51,338 nucleotides of DNA from Xylanivirga thermophila. Lineage in GTDB: Bacteria > Bacillota > Clostridia > Caldicoprobacterales > Xylanivirgaceae. The position numbers and the translations under genes were made by a program. Positions 26,870-35,797 of this stretch are shown here, in pieces. Within the stretch, counting starts at the first letter, position 1. Each line of letters starts with the position of its first letter. A model generated the notes under the pieces. It was not told where the DNA came from and made no database searches. It saw nothing but the letters and a program-made list of their open reading frames with translations. The DNA is taken from NCBI RefSeq assembly GCF_004138105.1, contig NZ_RXHQ01000019.1, positions 1 to 51,338 on the forward strand, in the 5' to 3' direction.

Positions 26870-27604
26870 TTAAATTACATATCCTCCGTTGGGACTTATA
26901 ACTTGACCGGTAATAAAATCAGCTTGGCGGGAGGCAAGATATAAAACAGTATATGCTATTTCTTCTGGTTTTCCAAACCTTAACAACGGTGTATCATCTA
27001 TTAATACCTCCCGTTCATCATCATTAAGAAAACCATTCATTTCAGTATCAATAATTCCAGGAGCAACGCAATTGACCTGAATATTTGAAGGCCCCAATTC
27101 TTTTGCCAGTGATTTGGTAAAACCAATCATCGCTGCTTTTGCAGTGGAATAATGTACTTCGCATGAGCCCCCCGTTATCCCCCATATAGAGGATATATTG
27201 ATTATTTTACCTTGCTTTCTTCCTATCATGTACGGCAAGACACACTGGCAGCAATTATACATTCCTTTAACATGTACATTTATCATATTATCCCATTCAT
27301 TTTCATCTATTTCTGTAAATAGTTTTTGTTGTGAAATACCAGCATTGTTTACAACAACATCAATTGAACCAAATTTGGAAATACCCTTGTCTATCATTTC
27401 TTCAACCTGTTCCCTTATCCTCACATCTGCTTTATATACCATAGTAGTATATCCATCTTTATCAAGGAGAGATTGTAAAGATAATGCTTCTTTTTCAGAA
27501 TTTAGGTAATTTATTATTACATTGTAATTATTTTGAGAAAATAATTTTGATATGGCATAACCAATTCCTTTTGCTCCTCCAGTGACCAATACAGTCCTAT
27601 TCAT
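26870..27604 (-). CDS. SDR-family reductase, probably EF-P 5-aminopentanone reductase type (YmfI-like)
   Basis: About 244-residue short-chain dehydrogenase. The NAD(P) motif TGGAKGIG is near 7-14, NNAG in the middle, and the catalytic Ser-Tyr-Lys set in SSIWGITGGSCEVHYSTAK. The ISSIWG-x(3)-G-SCEV-x-YS-x-xK and NCVAPGIIDTEMN wording is that of the EF-P 5-aminopentanone reductase branch, which finishes 5-aminopentanol modification of elongation factor P in Bacillus; a FabG-like role is the alternative. MNRTVLV at 27604 is chosen over the frame's first codon at 27628. It is third in an operon with the two ThrE genes. Confidence 0.75.
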   Translation of the reverse strand: MNRTVLVTGGAKGIGYAISKLFSQNNYNVIINYLNSEKEALSLQSLLDKDGYTTMVYKADVRIREQVEEMIDKGISKFGSIDVVVNNAGISQQKLFTEIDENEWDNMINVHVKGMYNCCQCVLPYMIGRKQGKIINISSIWGITGGSCEVHYSTAKAAMIGFTKSLAKELGPSNIQVNCVAPGIIDTEMNGFLNDDEREVLIDDTPLLRFGKPEEIAYTVLYLASRQADFITGQVISPNGGYVI

Positions 27605-27643
27605 AACTTTCACCACTTCCTCTACCAAATTTTTGAAATAAAT

Positions 27644-28075
27644 TCACTTCCAAGATTGTTTCTGACTTCTAATGCGAAAAAATGAGATAACAAGAATAAG
27701 ACCTGAAGAAATAGCAAGTGCTATACCTGCCGTTAAAATTCCCAAGCTCAACGCTTCTTTATTTTTCCCATCAATAAGAGCCTTAATAGTCTTATAAGAA
27801 GCAACACCGGGGACTAATGGTATAATCGCAGGAATAATAAATATAGTAACGGGATTTTTTGTACGCTTTGCAAAAAATTCTCCCATTATTCCTATAAAAA
27901 TGGATGCAATAAATGTTGCAGCAATAGTAGACTTACTTATATGCATCATAAGTAAATAACCAGCCCAGCCTATAGCTCCTGAAAAACCCGCTTCGATTAT
28001 ATATTTTTTAGGTACATTAAACAAGATGCCAAAACCTATGGTTGCAAAAAATCCATATATAATTTGCAATATCAC
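27644..28075 (-). CDS. ThrE-type threonine/serine exporter, second subunit (DUF3815)
   Basis: 143-residue membrane protein with four to five hydrophobic segments, the C-terminal half of the ThrE exporter encoded as a separate gene. The start FGILFNVPKKYI and IGWAGYLL are typical. The best start is GTG at 28075: GGGAGG is 6 nt before it, and the GTG overlaps the TGA of the upstream subunit (GTGA), which implies coupled, roughly stoichiometric translation. The frame's earlier ATG at 28099 lies inside the upstream gene with no ribosome site. The GGCGGGAG octamer (28083-28090) supplies the ribosome site here. Confidence 0.85.
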   Translation of the reverse strand: MILQIIYGFFATIGFGILFNVPKKYIIEAGFSGAIGWAGYLLMMHISKSTIAATFIASIFIGIMGEFFAKRTKNPVTIFIIPAIIPLVPGVASYKTIKALIDGKNKEALSLGILTAGIALAISSGLILVISFFRIRSQKQSWK

Positions 28076-28839
28076 CTTAGTCCTCCCGCCATAGCCCATA
28101 TTTTTAAAAATGCCCCAACACCTGTAGCTATCCCCGTAGCTGCAATAAGTGCATCTACGCCCCTAGATGTTCCTGAGACAAGATCTCCAGAGATAATATC
28201 ACGAAGAGAATTTGTTATTGCAACCCCTGGCACCAATGTCATAATTGAACCTATTATTATCATATCCAAGGATCCCATTCCCATTTGCGAAAACAATATG
28301 CCAAAGACAGTAACAAATCCCCCACCAAAACAATTAACAATAAAATTGGGAAATCCCACTTTTTCAAGAAATAAGACAAATATCTGCAGCAATACAGCTG
28401 TTACAAAGGTAGGTATAAAATCCTTACTATTACCGCCAAGCATCATCATAGAAGTTGTTGCAGCTACACCTGCAGCAAAAATCCTTAAATAATAATTATA
28501 CTTTCCCATAGAATTAATTTCATGAAGTTCAGCTATGTATTTATCAACATCTAATGTTTCCCATTCTTCTTTACTAAAGCGTCTGGAAAGATCATTTACA
28601 ATGGCAATTTTATTTAAGTCTGTATCCCTTCTTTTAACCCGACTTATTTTTGTATATATTTTTCCATCATGTTCTACAGATACAAAAATCCCTGTTGGAG
28701 TCACAAAAGTTTCTACCTTTTCAACCTTGTTTTCCAACATTCTTCCAATAGTATCCTCGGCTCTGTAGGTTTCTCCACCGTTTTCTAATATCATTTGTCC
28801 GGCAGAAGATGCAAGTTTAAGCGTTTTATTTATATTCAT
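28072..28839 (-). CDS. ThrE-type threonine/serine exporter, first subunit (DUF1212)
   Basis: 255-residue protein with a soluble N-terminal part (about 1-110; GQMILENGGETYRAEDT is the family opening, with VEKVETFVTPTGIFVS) and five C-terminal hydrophobic segments including SLRDIISGDLVSGTSRG. The family is a putative exporter of threonine and serine that in Firmicutes is often split into two genes. First gene of a three-gene operon with its partner and the SDR reductase. Confidence 0.87.
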   Translation of the reverse strand: MNINKTLKLASSAGQMILENGGETYRAEDTIGRMLENKVEKVETFVTPTGIFVSVEHDGKIYTKISRVKRRDTDLNKIAIVNDLSRRFSKEEWETLDVDKYIAELHEINSMGKYNYYLRIFAAGVAATTSMMMLGGNSKDFIPTFVTAVLLQIFVLFLEKVGFPNFIVNCFGGGFVTVFGILFSQMGMGSLDMIIIGSIMTLVPGVAITNSLRDIISGDLVSGTSRGVDALIAATGIATGVGAFLKIWAMAGGLR

Positions 28840-28955
28840 AATATATCATCCTGTCTGAACATCATACATATCCCAAATAAAAGTAATTCGCCTATATTAT
28901 AATCTTATATTTTACTTATTTCAATTATTTTTACGCCCACTGAGCAATAAATGCA

Positions 28956-28993
28956 AAATCCTTTTTGCTCTAACAAACAAGCAAAAAGGATTT
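28956..28993 (-). terminator. Terminator after the 29.0-kb hypothetical gene
   Basis: AAATCCTTTTTGC (28956-28968) pairs perfectly with GCAAAAAGGATTT (28981-28993). It lies just beyond the stop at 29018. The U-tract is short. Confidence 0.7.
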
Positions 28994-29017
28994 AAAGTTA
29001 TTTTTATTACACATTAT

Positions 29018-29332
29018 TCATCTTAATTGTGTGTAAACTCTTAAATGATTGCGAATCGCTTCCCGCTCATCTTCATCCTCTACATCAATATATACTCTAT
29101 CTCCTTCACAGGTAATACTGTAATTACCAAAATTTCTACTTTTAAGATAATCCTCTATGGAACGCCATCCTCCGTCACCTTGGGTCATCAAGATTTTGTC
29201 ACCTACATAATCTCCATTAACATATACATTATATCGGTCATGAGCCATTTTTTCCCTTAGTCTATCATCTTGAACTCCATTTATAATTGGAGGAAATATA
29301 AAAAATCTATTTCCATCATTCATTATATTCAA
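29018..29332 (-). CDS. Hypothetical small acidic protein
   Basis: About 104 residues, not recognised. It has no signal peptide or membrane segment. The second half alternates strands (YNVYVNGDYVGDKIL, YSITCEGDRVYIDVEDEDE), suggesting a small beta-sheet domain. TTG at 29332 lies about 8 nt after GGAGG and is the best start; the frame also contains an ATG at 29323 and an upstream opening at 29371 without a ribosome site. It is monocistronic with a terminator after it. Confidence 0.6.
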   Translation of the reverse strand: MNIMNDGNRFFIFPPIINGVQDDRLREKMAHDRYNVYVNGDYVGDKILMTQGDGGWRSIEDYLKSRNFGNYSITCEGDRVYIDVEDEDEREAIRNHLRVYTQLR

Positions 29333-29453
29333 ATAATCCCACCTCCATGTTAGCAAGAATAATTTATTCATCCATTAGTCTTAGCCAACAAGGAAGGTTT
29401 CATGCTTGTTAATTATTGTATAGCAAAATATATTATATAATAATTAATAGATT

Positions 29454-30077
29454 TTAAATGTTTTTCATAATAATACTCTCTACAATGTCTGCTACATCTT
29501 CACACGCATCGCAGCAATCCTCAAGACATTGAAAAAGTTGTGTCCAAGATATTATTTCCATTGGATTTCTCGATTCTACATAAAGGCTTCTCATTGCCTC
29601 TGTATAGAGCTTGTCCCCCTCTTCCTCCATATTATTTATCTTTACAATATAATCATGAATCCGGGTGGATTTACGGAATGACGGGAATTCTTCCATCATA
29701 CTCTTCATTTCTTTGCAACACTCTACTACAATGTCCATAAAATCAATGGTTTCTTGACGTATATTTTTTACATTATACATATATAGTCTCAATAAAACAT
29801 CCTCAATTGCATCTATCACATCATCAAGTTGTTGCGCAAGTTCTATTATATCCTCCCGTTCTATTGGAGGAAGAAATTCCTTTGCAAGATTCTGCATCAT
29901 AGTATGCTTTTCTACATCGGCATCATGCTCTATTTTATGCATATTCACCATTTCTTGTGAAAGCTCCTTCACATTGAAGTTTTTAACTATTTCCCTCAGC
30001 ATTTCAGAAGCCTCGCATGAATAATCAGCCATTTTTACAAACATAGAATAATAATCATAACTATTTTTCCGTTTCAT
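29454..30077 (-). CDS. DUF47 family protein (PhoU-like partner of Pit)
   Basis: 207-residue all-helical protein with the PhoU-like DUF47 fold. Acidic/His metal-binding motifs are EHDADVEKH near 49-57 and EEGDKLYTEAMR near 151-162. In many bacteria it is encoded next to a Pit transporter and tunes phosphate uptake. Here it follows pit by 18 nt in the same operon. AAAGGAGG precedes the ATG. Confidence 0.92.
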   Translation of the reverse strand: MKRKNSYDYYSMFVKMADYSCEASEMLREIVKNFNVKELSQEMVNMHKIEHDADVEKHTMMQNLAKEFLPPIEREDIIELAQQLDDVIDAIEDVLLRLYMYNVKNIRQETIDFMDIVVECCKEMKSMMEEFPSFRKSTRIHDYIVKINNMEEEGDKLYTEAMRSLYVESRNPMEIISWTQLFQCLEDCCDACEDVADIVESIIMKNI

Positions 30078-30095
30078 TTTGTCCTCCTTTTTTAT

Positions 30096-31148
30096 CTAAA
30101 ACAAATTCATAAAAAGTTTCGCCATTAAAAATCCAATAATACCACAACCAGGAAACGTTAAAACCCAAGTTAGAACCATATCATTAACAACAGACCAGTT
30201 TACTGAAGATATACGTTTTGCTGATCCTACACCCATTATTGCCGTTGTCTTTGTATGTGTAGTGCTTACAGGCAATCCAAATAACGAAGAAAACAGTAGA
30301 CAAAGTGCAGCTGCAAGATCAGATGAAAAGCCTTGATATTTTTCAAGTTTCACCATATCCATTCCTACTGCTTTAATTATACGATATCCACCGATAGACG
30401 TACCCAAAGCCATCACAAGTGAGCACAAAACCATAAGCCAAAATGGAATCTGAAAATCAGATACCCCTCCCTGACCCTTTGCAAGAAAAATCCCAAGCAT
30501 AAATACTCCCATAAATTTCTGCCCGTCCTGTGCACCATGCATAAATGCCATTGCTGCTCCACCGAATATTTGAGCTTTTTTAAAAAAGCCTAATGTTTTA
30601 CGTCTGTCCATATCGCGACATATAAATTCAACAATCTTTACAGTAACAAATCCCATCCCAAATCCAAATAGAGTAGAAAAGCCAAGGCCATACAGAACTT
30701 TTGCCCACTCAGAACCATTAATACCGGAAAATCCCCCTTGAAGTGCTATGGCGGCACCTGATATACCAGCTATCAAAGCATGACTCTCGCTTGTAGGTAT
30801 TCCAAAGTACCATGCTGCTGTCGCCCATGTTACTATAGCAAATAATGCGGCACAAAGGGCAACTAGTGCTGTATGCGAATCTCCACCGAAATCTACCATA
30901 TTATATATAGTCATTGCAACAGAACTGTTTATCATAGTCATTACTAGCACACCAAAAAAATTGAATACAGTAGCCATTAAAATTGCTGAATGGGGGCTCA
31001 TTGAGCGTGTGGAAACACATGTTGCAATGGCATTGGGAGCATCGGTCCAGCCATTTACTAAAACCACTCCCAAAGTTAGCAATACTGTAACAAGCAAAGC
31101 AGGATTCGTAATGAGTTGCTCTAAGAATTCTTCAAATAAAATAGTCAT
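30096..31148 (-). CDS. pit: Low-affinity inorganic phosphate transporter (Pit family)
   Basis: 350-residue PiT/PHO4 membrane transporter with about ten hydrophobic segments. The duplicated PHO4 signature is seen as GWTDAPNAIATCVSTRSMSP near 33-52 and FMHGAQDGQKFMGV near 202-215, with GIPTSESHAL and GLPVSTTHTKTTAI. It imports metal-phosphate or Na+/H+ phosphate. The DUF47 gene follows. AAAGGACGTG precedes the ATG. About 270 bp separates it from the divergent ABC genes; nothing specific was recognised there. Confidence 0.95.
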   Translation of the reverse strand: MTILFEEFLEQLITNPALLVTVLLTLGVVLVNGWTDAPNAIATCVSTRSMSPHSAILMATVFNFFGVLVMTMINSSVAMTIYNMVDFGGDSHTALVALCAALFAIVTWATAAWYFGIPTSESHALIAGISGAAIALQGGFSGINGSEWAKVLYGLGFSTLFGFGMGFVTVKIVEFICRDMDRRKTLGFFKKAQIFGGAAMAFMHGAQDGQKFMGVFMLGIFLAKGQGGVSDFQIPFWLMVLCSLVMALGTSIGGYRIIKAVGMDMVKLEKYQGFSSDLAAALCLLFSSLFGLPVSTTHTKTTAIMGVGSAKRISSVNWSVVNDMVLTWVLTFPGCGIIGFLMAKLFMNLF

Positions 31149-31418
31149 TTTTCACGTCCTTTCATAAATCAAAAATTCATTTTTGCTTTTTACAAAGTTT
31201 CAGCACCTAATAAGGCGCTTTTCTCTTTATAAAGACACGTTACCAACAAATAGCAACATGTCTTGAATATCTTATAATATACTATTGTGTTTTCCTATAC
31301 TTGTAATTATAATTAATATAATATTATTCTATCTTATATATTAACCATTAGTTTATACAATATCACATTTGAGTTTTTTTGTATACATTGAATTAAATCT
31401 TTAAAAGGAAGTGATAAG

Positions 31419-32339
31419 ATGAAATACGCCATTGAAGTAAAAAATCTACATAAAAGTTACGGCAACATTGAAGCAGTAAAAGGAATAGACTTTACAGTAC
31501 AAAAGGGCGAATTTTTTGCATTTCTAGGACCAAATGGAGCAGGAAAGTCTACAACTATTGATATTCTATGTACACTGCTAAAGCCAGATATGGGCACTGT
31601 AAAGATCGAAGGTTTTGAACTTGGAAATATGGACCATTCTATTAGGCAAAATATAGGTGTTGTTTTTCAAGAAAACACATTAGATGATCTATTAACAATT
31701 AAAGAAAATCTATATTTAAGAGCTGCCTTTTACGGTTTGATTGGGAACAAGAGGGATAATGCAATAGAATTTGCCGCAAGGTCGGCAGATGTATTTGATA
31801 TTATAGATAGACCCTATGGCAAACTTTCAGGCGGGCAAAAAAGGCGTGCAAATATTGCAAGGGCTTTGATTAATACACCTAAAATATTATTTTTAGATGA
31901 GCCTACAACAGGTCTTGACCCTCAAACCCGGTTAAATATATGGGAAACCATTTATAAATTACAAAGGGATACAGGTATGACAGTTTTTCTTACTACTCAT
32001 TATATGGAGGAAGCAGCATCAGCTGATAACATTGCTATTATTGATAATGGACTAATCGTTGCTACTGGTACACCGGCTGTATTGAAAGAACAATATAGTG
32101 TTGATAAACTCTATCTTTTAACAGATGATGATAAAAGGCTTTTAAACATACTAAATCAATACCCATTTGATTATAAAAAACAGGGAGAACAATTCATTAT
32201 ACAATTGGAAAATAGCCTTGATGCTTTGCCCATACTAGAAACTGTTAAAAACAGCATTTCTGGATTTCAGGTTATAGCAGGTAATTTGGATGATGTATTT
32301 GTAAATATTACAGGCAGAGAAATACGGGAGGATGTATAA
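31419..32339 (+). CDS. ABC-2 type transporter ATP-binding protein
   Basis: 306-residue ATPase of an ABC-2 exporter. Walker A GPNGAGKST (37-45), signature LSGGQKRR near 137-144, Walker B ILFLDEPTTGLDP, and switch His in FLTTHYMEEA. The C-terminal extension (about 225-306) is the DrrA-like DUF4162 region. It pairs with the permease 3 nt downstream. Substrate unknown; drug or bacteriocin export are options. AAGGAAGTG precedes the ATG. Confidence 0.94.
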   Translation: MKYAIEVKNLHKSYGNIEAVKGIDFTVQKGEFFAFLGPNGAGKSTTIDILCTLLKPDMGTVKIEGFELGNMDHSIRQNIGVVFQENTLDDLLTIKENLYLRAAFYGLIGNKRDNAIEFAARSADVFDIIDRPYGKLSGGQKRRANIARALINTPKILFLDEPTTGLDPQTRLNIWETIYKLQRDTGMTVFLTTHYMEEAASADNIAIIDNGLIVATGTPAVLKEQYSVDKLYLLTDDDKRLLNILNQYPFDYKKQGEQFIIQLENSLDALPILETVKNSISGFQVIAGNLDDVFVNITGREIREDV

Positions 32340-32342
32340 TAT

Positions 32343-33206
32343 ATGTATGCAATAGCACAACTTATAAAACGCAATTTAAAGATGTTTTTTAGGGATCATT
32401 CAGCAGTCTTTTTTTCTTTATTGTCACTCTTTATAATTATTGGATTATATGCATTGTTTTTAGGAGATGTTTTTGTAGATAATATGAAAAATATTGCTGG
32501 TAAAAACACACGCTTTCTTATGGATAGTTGGATCATGGCAGGTCTTTTAGCTGTCTTATCCGTTACTACTACACTAGGGGCTTTCGGTATAATGATATAT
32601 GACAAAACAAGGGGTGTATCCAAGGATTTCTCTGCATCACCAATTTCCCGGTGGCAAATTATAAGTGGATATGCAATAAGTTCTTGGACTATTGGAATGA
32701 TTATGGGTATTATTGCCTTAATACTTTCAGAGGTTTATATCATCGCCTATGGTGGGAAGCTACTTAGTCTTAAGCAAATTTTTAAAGTAATCTACATCAT
32801 GGCCTTAAGTGTTTTTTCCTCTACTGCCGTAATATTATTTCTTGTATTGTTTTTTAAGTCCAACAATGCTTTTGCTACCGCCAGCACAATAATTGGGACA
32901 TTGATCGGATTTCTGTCAGGCATATATATCCCCATAGGTAACTTGCCTACCGGAGTTCAGACAGCCATAAAAATATTCCCTCCCGCCCATGCCGCAGCAC
33001 TGTTTAGGCAGATTATGATGGAACAACCGCTTTCGTTAGTTAATGCCCCTCCAGAAGCTATTGAGGAAATAAAGCTTATCTTCGGTGTAGTGTATAAGTC
33101 TGGTAATAGCATAATACCTTTTAATATAAGTGTTTTAATTTTAATAATAACAGGAATTGCATTTTTTTCCCTGTCGGTTGTAAAGATAAGCTTAAAAAAC
33201 CATTAA
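32343..33206 (+). CDS. ABC-2 type transporter permease
   Basis: 287-residue permease with six hydrophobic segments (first about 22-41). The ABC-2 signature region LSGIYIPIGNLP-x-GVQTAIKIFPPAH lies near 190-215. It forms the membrane part of the exporter with the ATPase immediately upstream. The ribosome site GGGAGGATG lies within the end of the ATPase gene, indicating coupled translation. The octamer GGCGGGAG is on the opposite strand at 32980-32987. Confidence 0.92.
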   Translation: MYAIAQLIKRNLKMFFRDHSAVFFSLLSLFIIIGLYALFLGDVFVDNMKNIAGKNTRFLMDSWIMAGLLAVLSVTTTLGAFGIMIYDKTRGVSKDFSASPISRWQIISGYAISSWTIGMIMGIIALILSEVYIIAYGGKLLSLKQIFKVIYIMALSVFSSTAVILFLVLFFKSNNAFATASTIIGTLIGFLSGIYIPIGNLPTGVQTAIKIFPPAHAAALFRQIMMEQPLSLVNAPPEAIEEIKLIFGVVYKSGNSIIPFNISVLILIITGIAFFSLSVVKISLKNH

Positions 33207-33335
33207 AGAAATTATACTAAAACAAAAACCTTACAAGTACCAAACTTCTGTAAAATTATTATTTACGCTTATGTTTATTATTATCAAAACTGCAAATAAT
33301 AGAGCTAGATAATTATATTACAGAAGGTGATTAAC

Positions 33336-34040
33336 ATGGATACTATTGAAGCAACCTATGACCATCTTTTAAGGGTAGTGTTTGGTGTAGCAAATCCAGT
33401 AAAAAAAGTAATAATTAAAACCCAATGCAAGGTTCATAAATTTATTAATCTTGATGCCCTAGATATTCTTAAAAATGATGGTTATTCCGCTGAATACAAT
33501 TTTTTCAATAGATATATTTCAGATATAGATGATGGAACTGTATGGGCTGATCAAGATTTTAAAAGTTCAAACCATTTTTATAATCCATATAAAAAAAGAG
33601 GATTATATGGAAGAAAGAGCGCATTGGATTTAGGCACAGATTATTATTCAGAGGCTATTAAGCTCTGGAAAAATGCCCAGTTTAATAGATCACTATTCTA
33701 TCTTGGTTCAGCCCTCCATATTATTCAGGATATGACTATTCCACAGCATGCAAATATTCGCCTGCTAGATGATCATCGTCAATACGAAACATATATCAAA
33801 AGAACCTATGACTTTTTTGACGACTTTAAGGTGGAAAATGGGGCTTATCTACTAGACTCTATCGAAAACTATATAAGATTCAATGCTAGAGTTACCATTA
33901 AAATCTACAAAAAATTACATATGATTCCAAACGATGAAGATAGATTTTATCGCATAGCTAGATGCGCCCTTCCATTAGCAAAGAGAACCACGGCGGGAGC
34001 TATGGTTATGTTCTATGATGATATAGTTTTTAAAATCTAA
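33336..34040 (+). CDS. Zinc-dependent phospholipase C-like protein
   Basis: 234-residue helical protein related to the zinc-dependent PLC family (Bacillus PLC, C. perfringens alpha-toxin N-domain). Visible zinc-ligand motifs include TQCKVHKFINLDAL near 27-40, WADQDFKSSNHFYNP near 69-83 and LGSALHIIQDMTIPQHAN near 124-141. Unlike the secreted enzymes it shows no signal peptide and no C2-like lipid-binding domain, so it is probably intracellular or inactive on host lipids. The start at 33336 has AAGG 8 nt upstream; GTG at 33327 is too close to the ribosome site. Confidence 0.75.
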   Translation: MDTIEATYDHLLRVVFGVANPVKKVIIKTQCKVHKFINLDALDILKNDGYSAEYNFFNRYISDIDDGTVWADQDFKSSNHFYNPYKKRGLYGRKSALDLGTDYYSEAIKLWKNAQFNRSLFYLGSALHIIQDMTIPQHANIRLLDDHRQYETYIKRTYDFFDDFKVENGAYLLDSIENYIRFNARVTIKIYKKLHMIPNDEDRFYRIARCALPLAKRTTAGAMVMFYDDIVFKI

Positions 34041-34061
34041 TTCAATGTATTTCATTGAATT
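34039..34061. terminator. Hairpin overlapping both stops of convergent genes
   Basis: AATTCAATG (34039-34047) pairs with CATTGAATT (34053-34061). It includes the stop of the PLC-like gene and that of the RemA-like gene. No clear U-tract. Confidence 0.5.
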
Positions 34062-34422
34062 CAATTTCGTGTTTGAGTATTTCATTTATACGTTTTTCAA
34101 TTCGATCAATATCAAAGTTCGCTTCTTCCTTTATACTTTTTCTAAGCATAGGTCCGATTTGTTGGATATCATCTCGTATGTCATATAAAAGTTCCAAAGC
34201 AGCAGATGCTTCCAACTCATCTCTGGGTATTTCCACCATTCCCGCAAGGATAGAATTTTCTGTCCTAGAAGCGATTATTGGAGATTTAACCTCTTCCACA
34301 TATACAACGGTCCTTCTCCCTGGTCCCCGATCATCCTCAATAGGTTCAAGACTAATAATCTTATCTGAACGAACAAACTTGCCATAACCTAGTGGTACCA
34401 TTACCCCTTCTTTGATTTCCAT
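34042..34422 (-). CDS. RemA-like (DUF370) regulator with C-terminal extension
   Basis: 126-residue protein. The first 65 residues (LGYGKFVRSDKIISLEP, GPGRRTVVYVEE, then RTENSILAGM) align by eye with DUF370/RemA, the oligomeric DNA-binding matrix regulator of Bacillus (GFGNIV-SANRIIAIV ... GRRTRAVV-ITDSDHVILSA). Classical RemA has about 85-90 residues; here a further 55-residue helical, probably coiled-coil, tail follows. The start at 34422 is 7 nt after AGGAGG. Function is inferred from the family only. Confidence 0.65.
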   Translation of the reverse strand: MEIKEGVMVPLGYGKFVRSDKIISLEPIEDDRGPGRRTVVYVEEVKSPIIASRTENSILAGMVEIPRDELEASAALELLYDIRDDIQQIGPMLRKSIKEEANFDIDRIEKRINEILKHEIEFNEIH

Positions 34423-34523
34423 TTGGAACACCTCCTAAACATGGCTTTATATAATATTAATATCCCTTATATAATAAATAATATACAAAATAATATCATC
34501 AAATGATAACCATTACCCCCCAC

Positions 34524-35735
34524 TTAAATGGCATTATTCTCAATAATTTTTACTATTAACCGGGATGCTGACTTAATAGATTCTGTGGGAATCAATTCGA
34601 ATCTTCCATGAAAGTTATATCCACCTGTAAAAATATTGGGACATGGAAGCCCCATATAGGAAAGTCTAGCCCCATCCGTACCCCCTCTAATGGGGTTAAT
34701 TCTAGGCTCTATTCCAAGTTCTAGCATAGATTTTTTAGCAAGATCAATGATCTCCATGTGCGGCTCAATCTTCTCGCGCATATTATAATAACTATCTTCA
34801 ATTTTGATAGTAATGATGTCGCCATATTTGTGATTTAAAAAGTCAACAATTTTCCTAATATATGCCTTCTTTTCTTCAAATTTATCCATAAAGTGATCTC
34901 TAATGATATAGTGAACAACAGTATGATCTACACTCCCAACAATGTCATCCAATAGATAAAAGCCTTCATATCCTTCTGTATACTCTGGTTTTTCATTTAC
35001 CGGTAGCATATGCTCTATCTCCATAGCAACTCTGAGAGAATTTATCATTATATTCTTTGCTGCACCTGGATGAACATTCTTGCCTTGAATATCAATCTTT
35101 ATACTTGCTGCATTAAAGTTTTCATATTCTAATTCACCTACAGGGCCTCCATCAACAGTATAAGCAAAATCTGCACCAAAGTCCTCTATATCAAACAAAT
35201 CTGCACCACGGCCAATTTCCTCATCTGGCGTAAATCCAATTTTAATATCTCCATGTTTAACCTCTGGATGTAAAATCAAATATTCCATTGCATCTACGAT
35301 TGCCACAATTCCTGCCTTATCGTCCGCACCTAATAAAGTTGTTCCGTCTGTTGTTATAATCTCCTTACCTACAAGATCTTTTAGAAAAGGAAATTCCTTT
35401 ACAGTCATGGAATACTGATCGTTTATTTTAATATCCCCACCTTCATATAAAAAGATATTTGGATTTATACATTTACCATCTAAATCAGGACTAGTATCTA
35501 AATGTGATATAAATCCTATTGTCGGTACCTTTTTATCTATATTGGATTTAAGTGTAGCATATACATATCCATTTTTGTCTTGTTTGACATCACTAAGTCC
35601 TAACTCCTTTAATTCCCCTACTAATAAAGTCCCAAGTTCTATTTGTCCTGGCGTACTTGGACAAGTACTACTATCTTCATCAGATTTTGTGTCTATAGCT
35701 ATATACCTTTTAAATCTTTCAAGAATTTTATCCAT
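34524..35735 (-). CDS. pepT: Peptidase T (tripeptide aminopeptidase, M20B)
   Basis: 403-residue di-zinc peptidase releasing the N-terminal residue of tripeptides in the cytoplasm. Zinc and catalytic motifs occur in order: FISHLDTSPD, LLGADDKAG, FTPDEEIGRGAD, YTVDGGPVGELEYENF and, at the end, GGTDGARLSYMGLPCPNIFTGG. The dimerisation domain separates them. Length fits the family. It lies next to a YfcC-type peptide/amino acid carrier, a combination suggesting peptide or amino acid utilisation. The ATG follows AGAGGGGAT. Confidence 0.95.
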   Translation of the reverse strand: MDKILERFKRYIAIDTKSDEDSSTCPSTPGQIELGTLLVGELKELGLSDVKQDKNGYVYATLKSNIDKKVPTIGFISHLDTSPDLDGKCINPNIFLYEGGDIKINDQYSMTVKEFPFLKDLVGKEIITTDGTTLLGADDKAGIVAIVDAMEYLILHPEVKHGDIKIGFTPDEEIGRGADLFDIEDFGADFAYTVDGGPVGELEYENFNAASIKIDIQGKNVHPGAAKNIMINSLRVAMEIEHMLPVNEKPEYTEGYEGFYLLDDIVGSVDHTVVHYIIRDHFMDKFEEKKAYIRKIVDFLNHKYGDIITIKIEDSYYNMREKIEPHMEIIDLAKKSMLELGIEPRINPIRGGTDGARLSYMGLPCPNIFTGGYNFHGRFELIPTESIKSASRLIVKIIENNAI

Positions 35736-35797
35736 ATGATAATCCCCTCTTTAGCATTATTTTTATTTTATCAAATAAGTACTAAATAATTATTATC

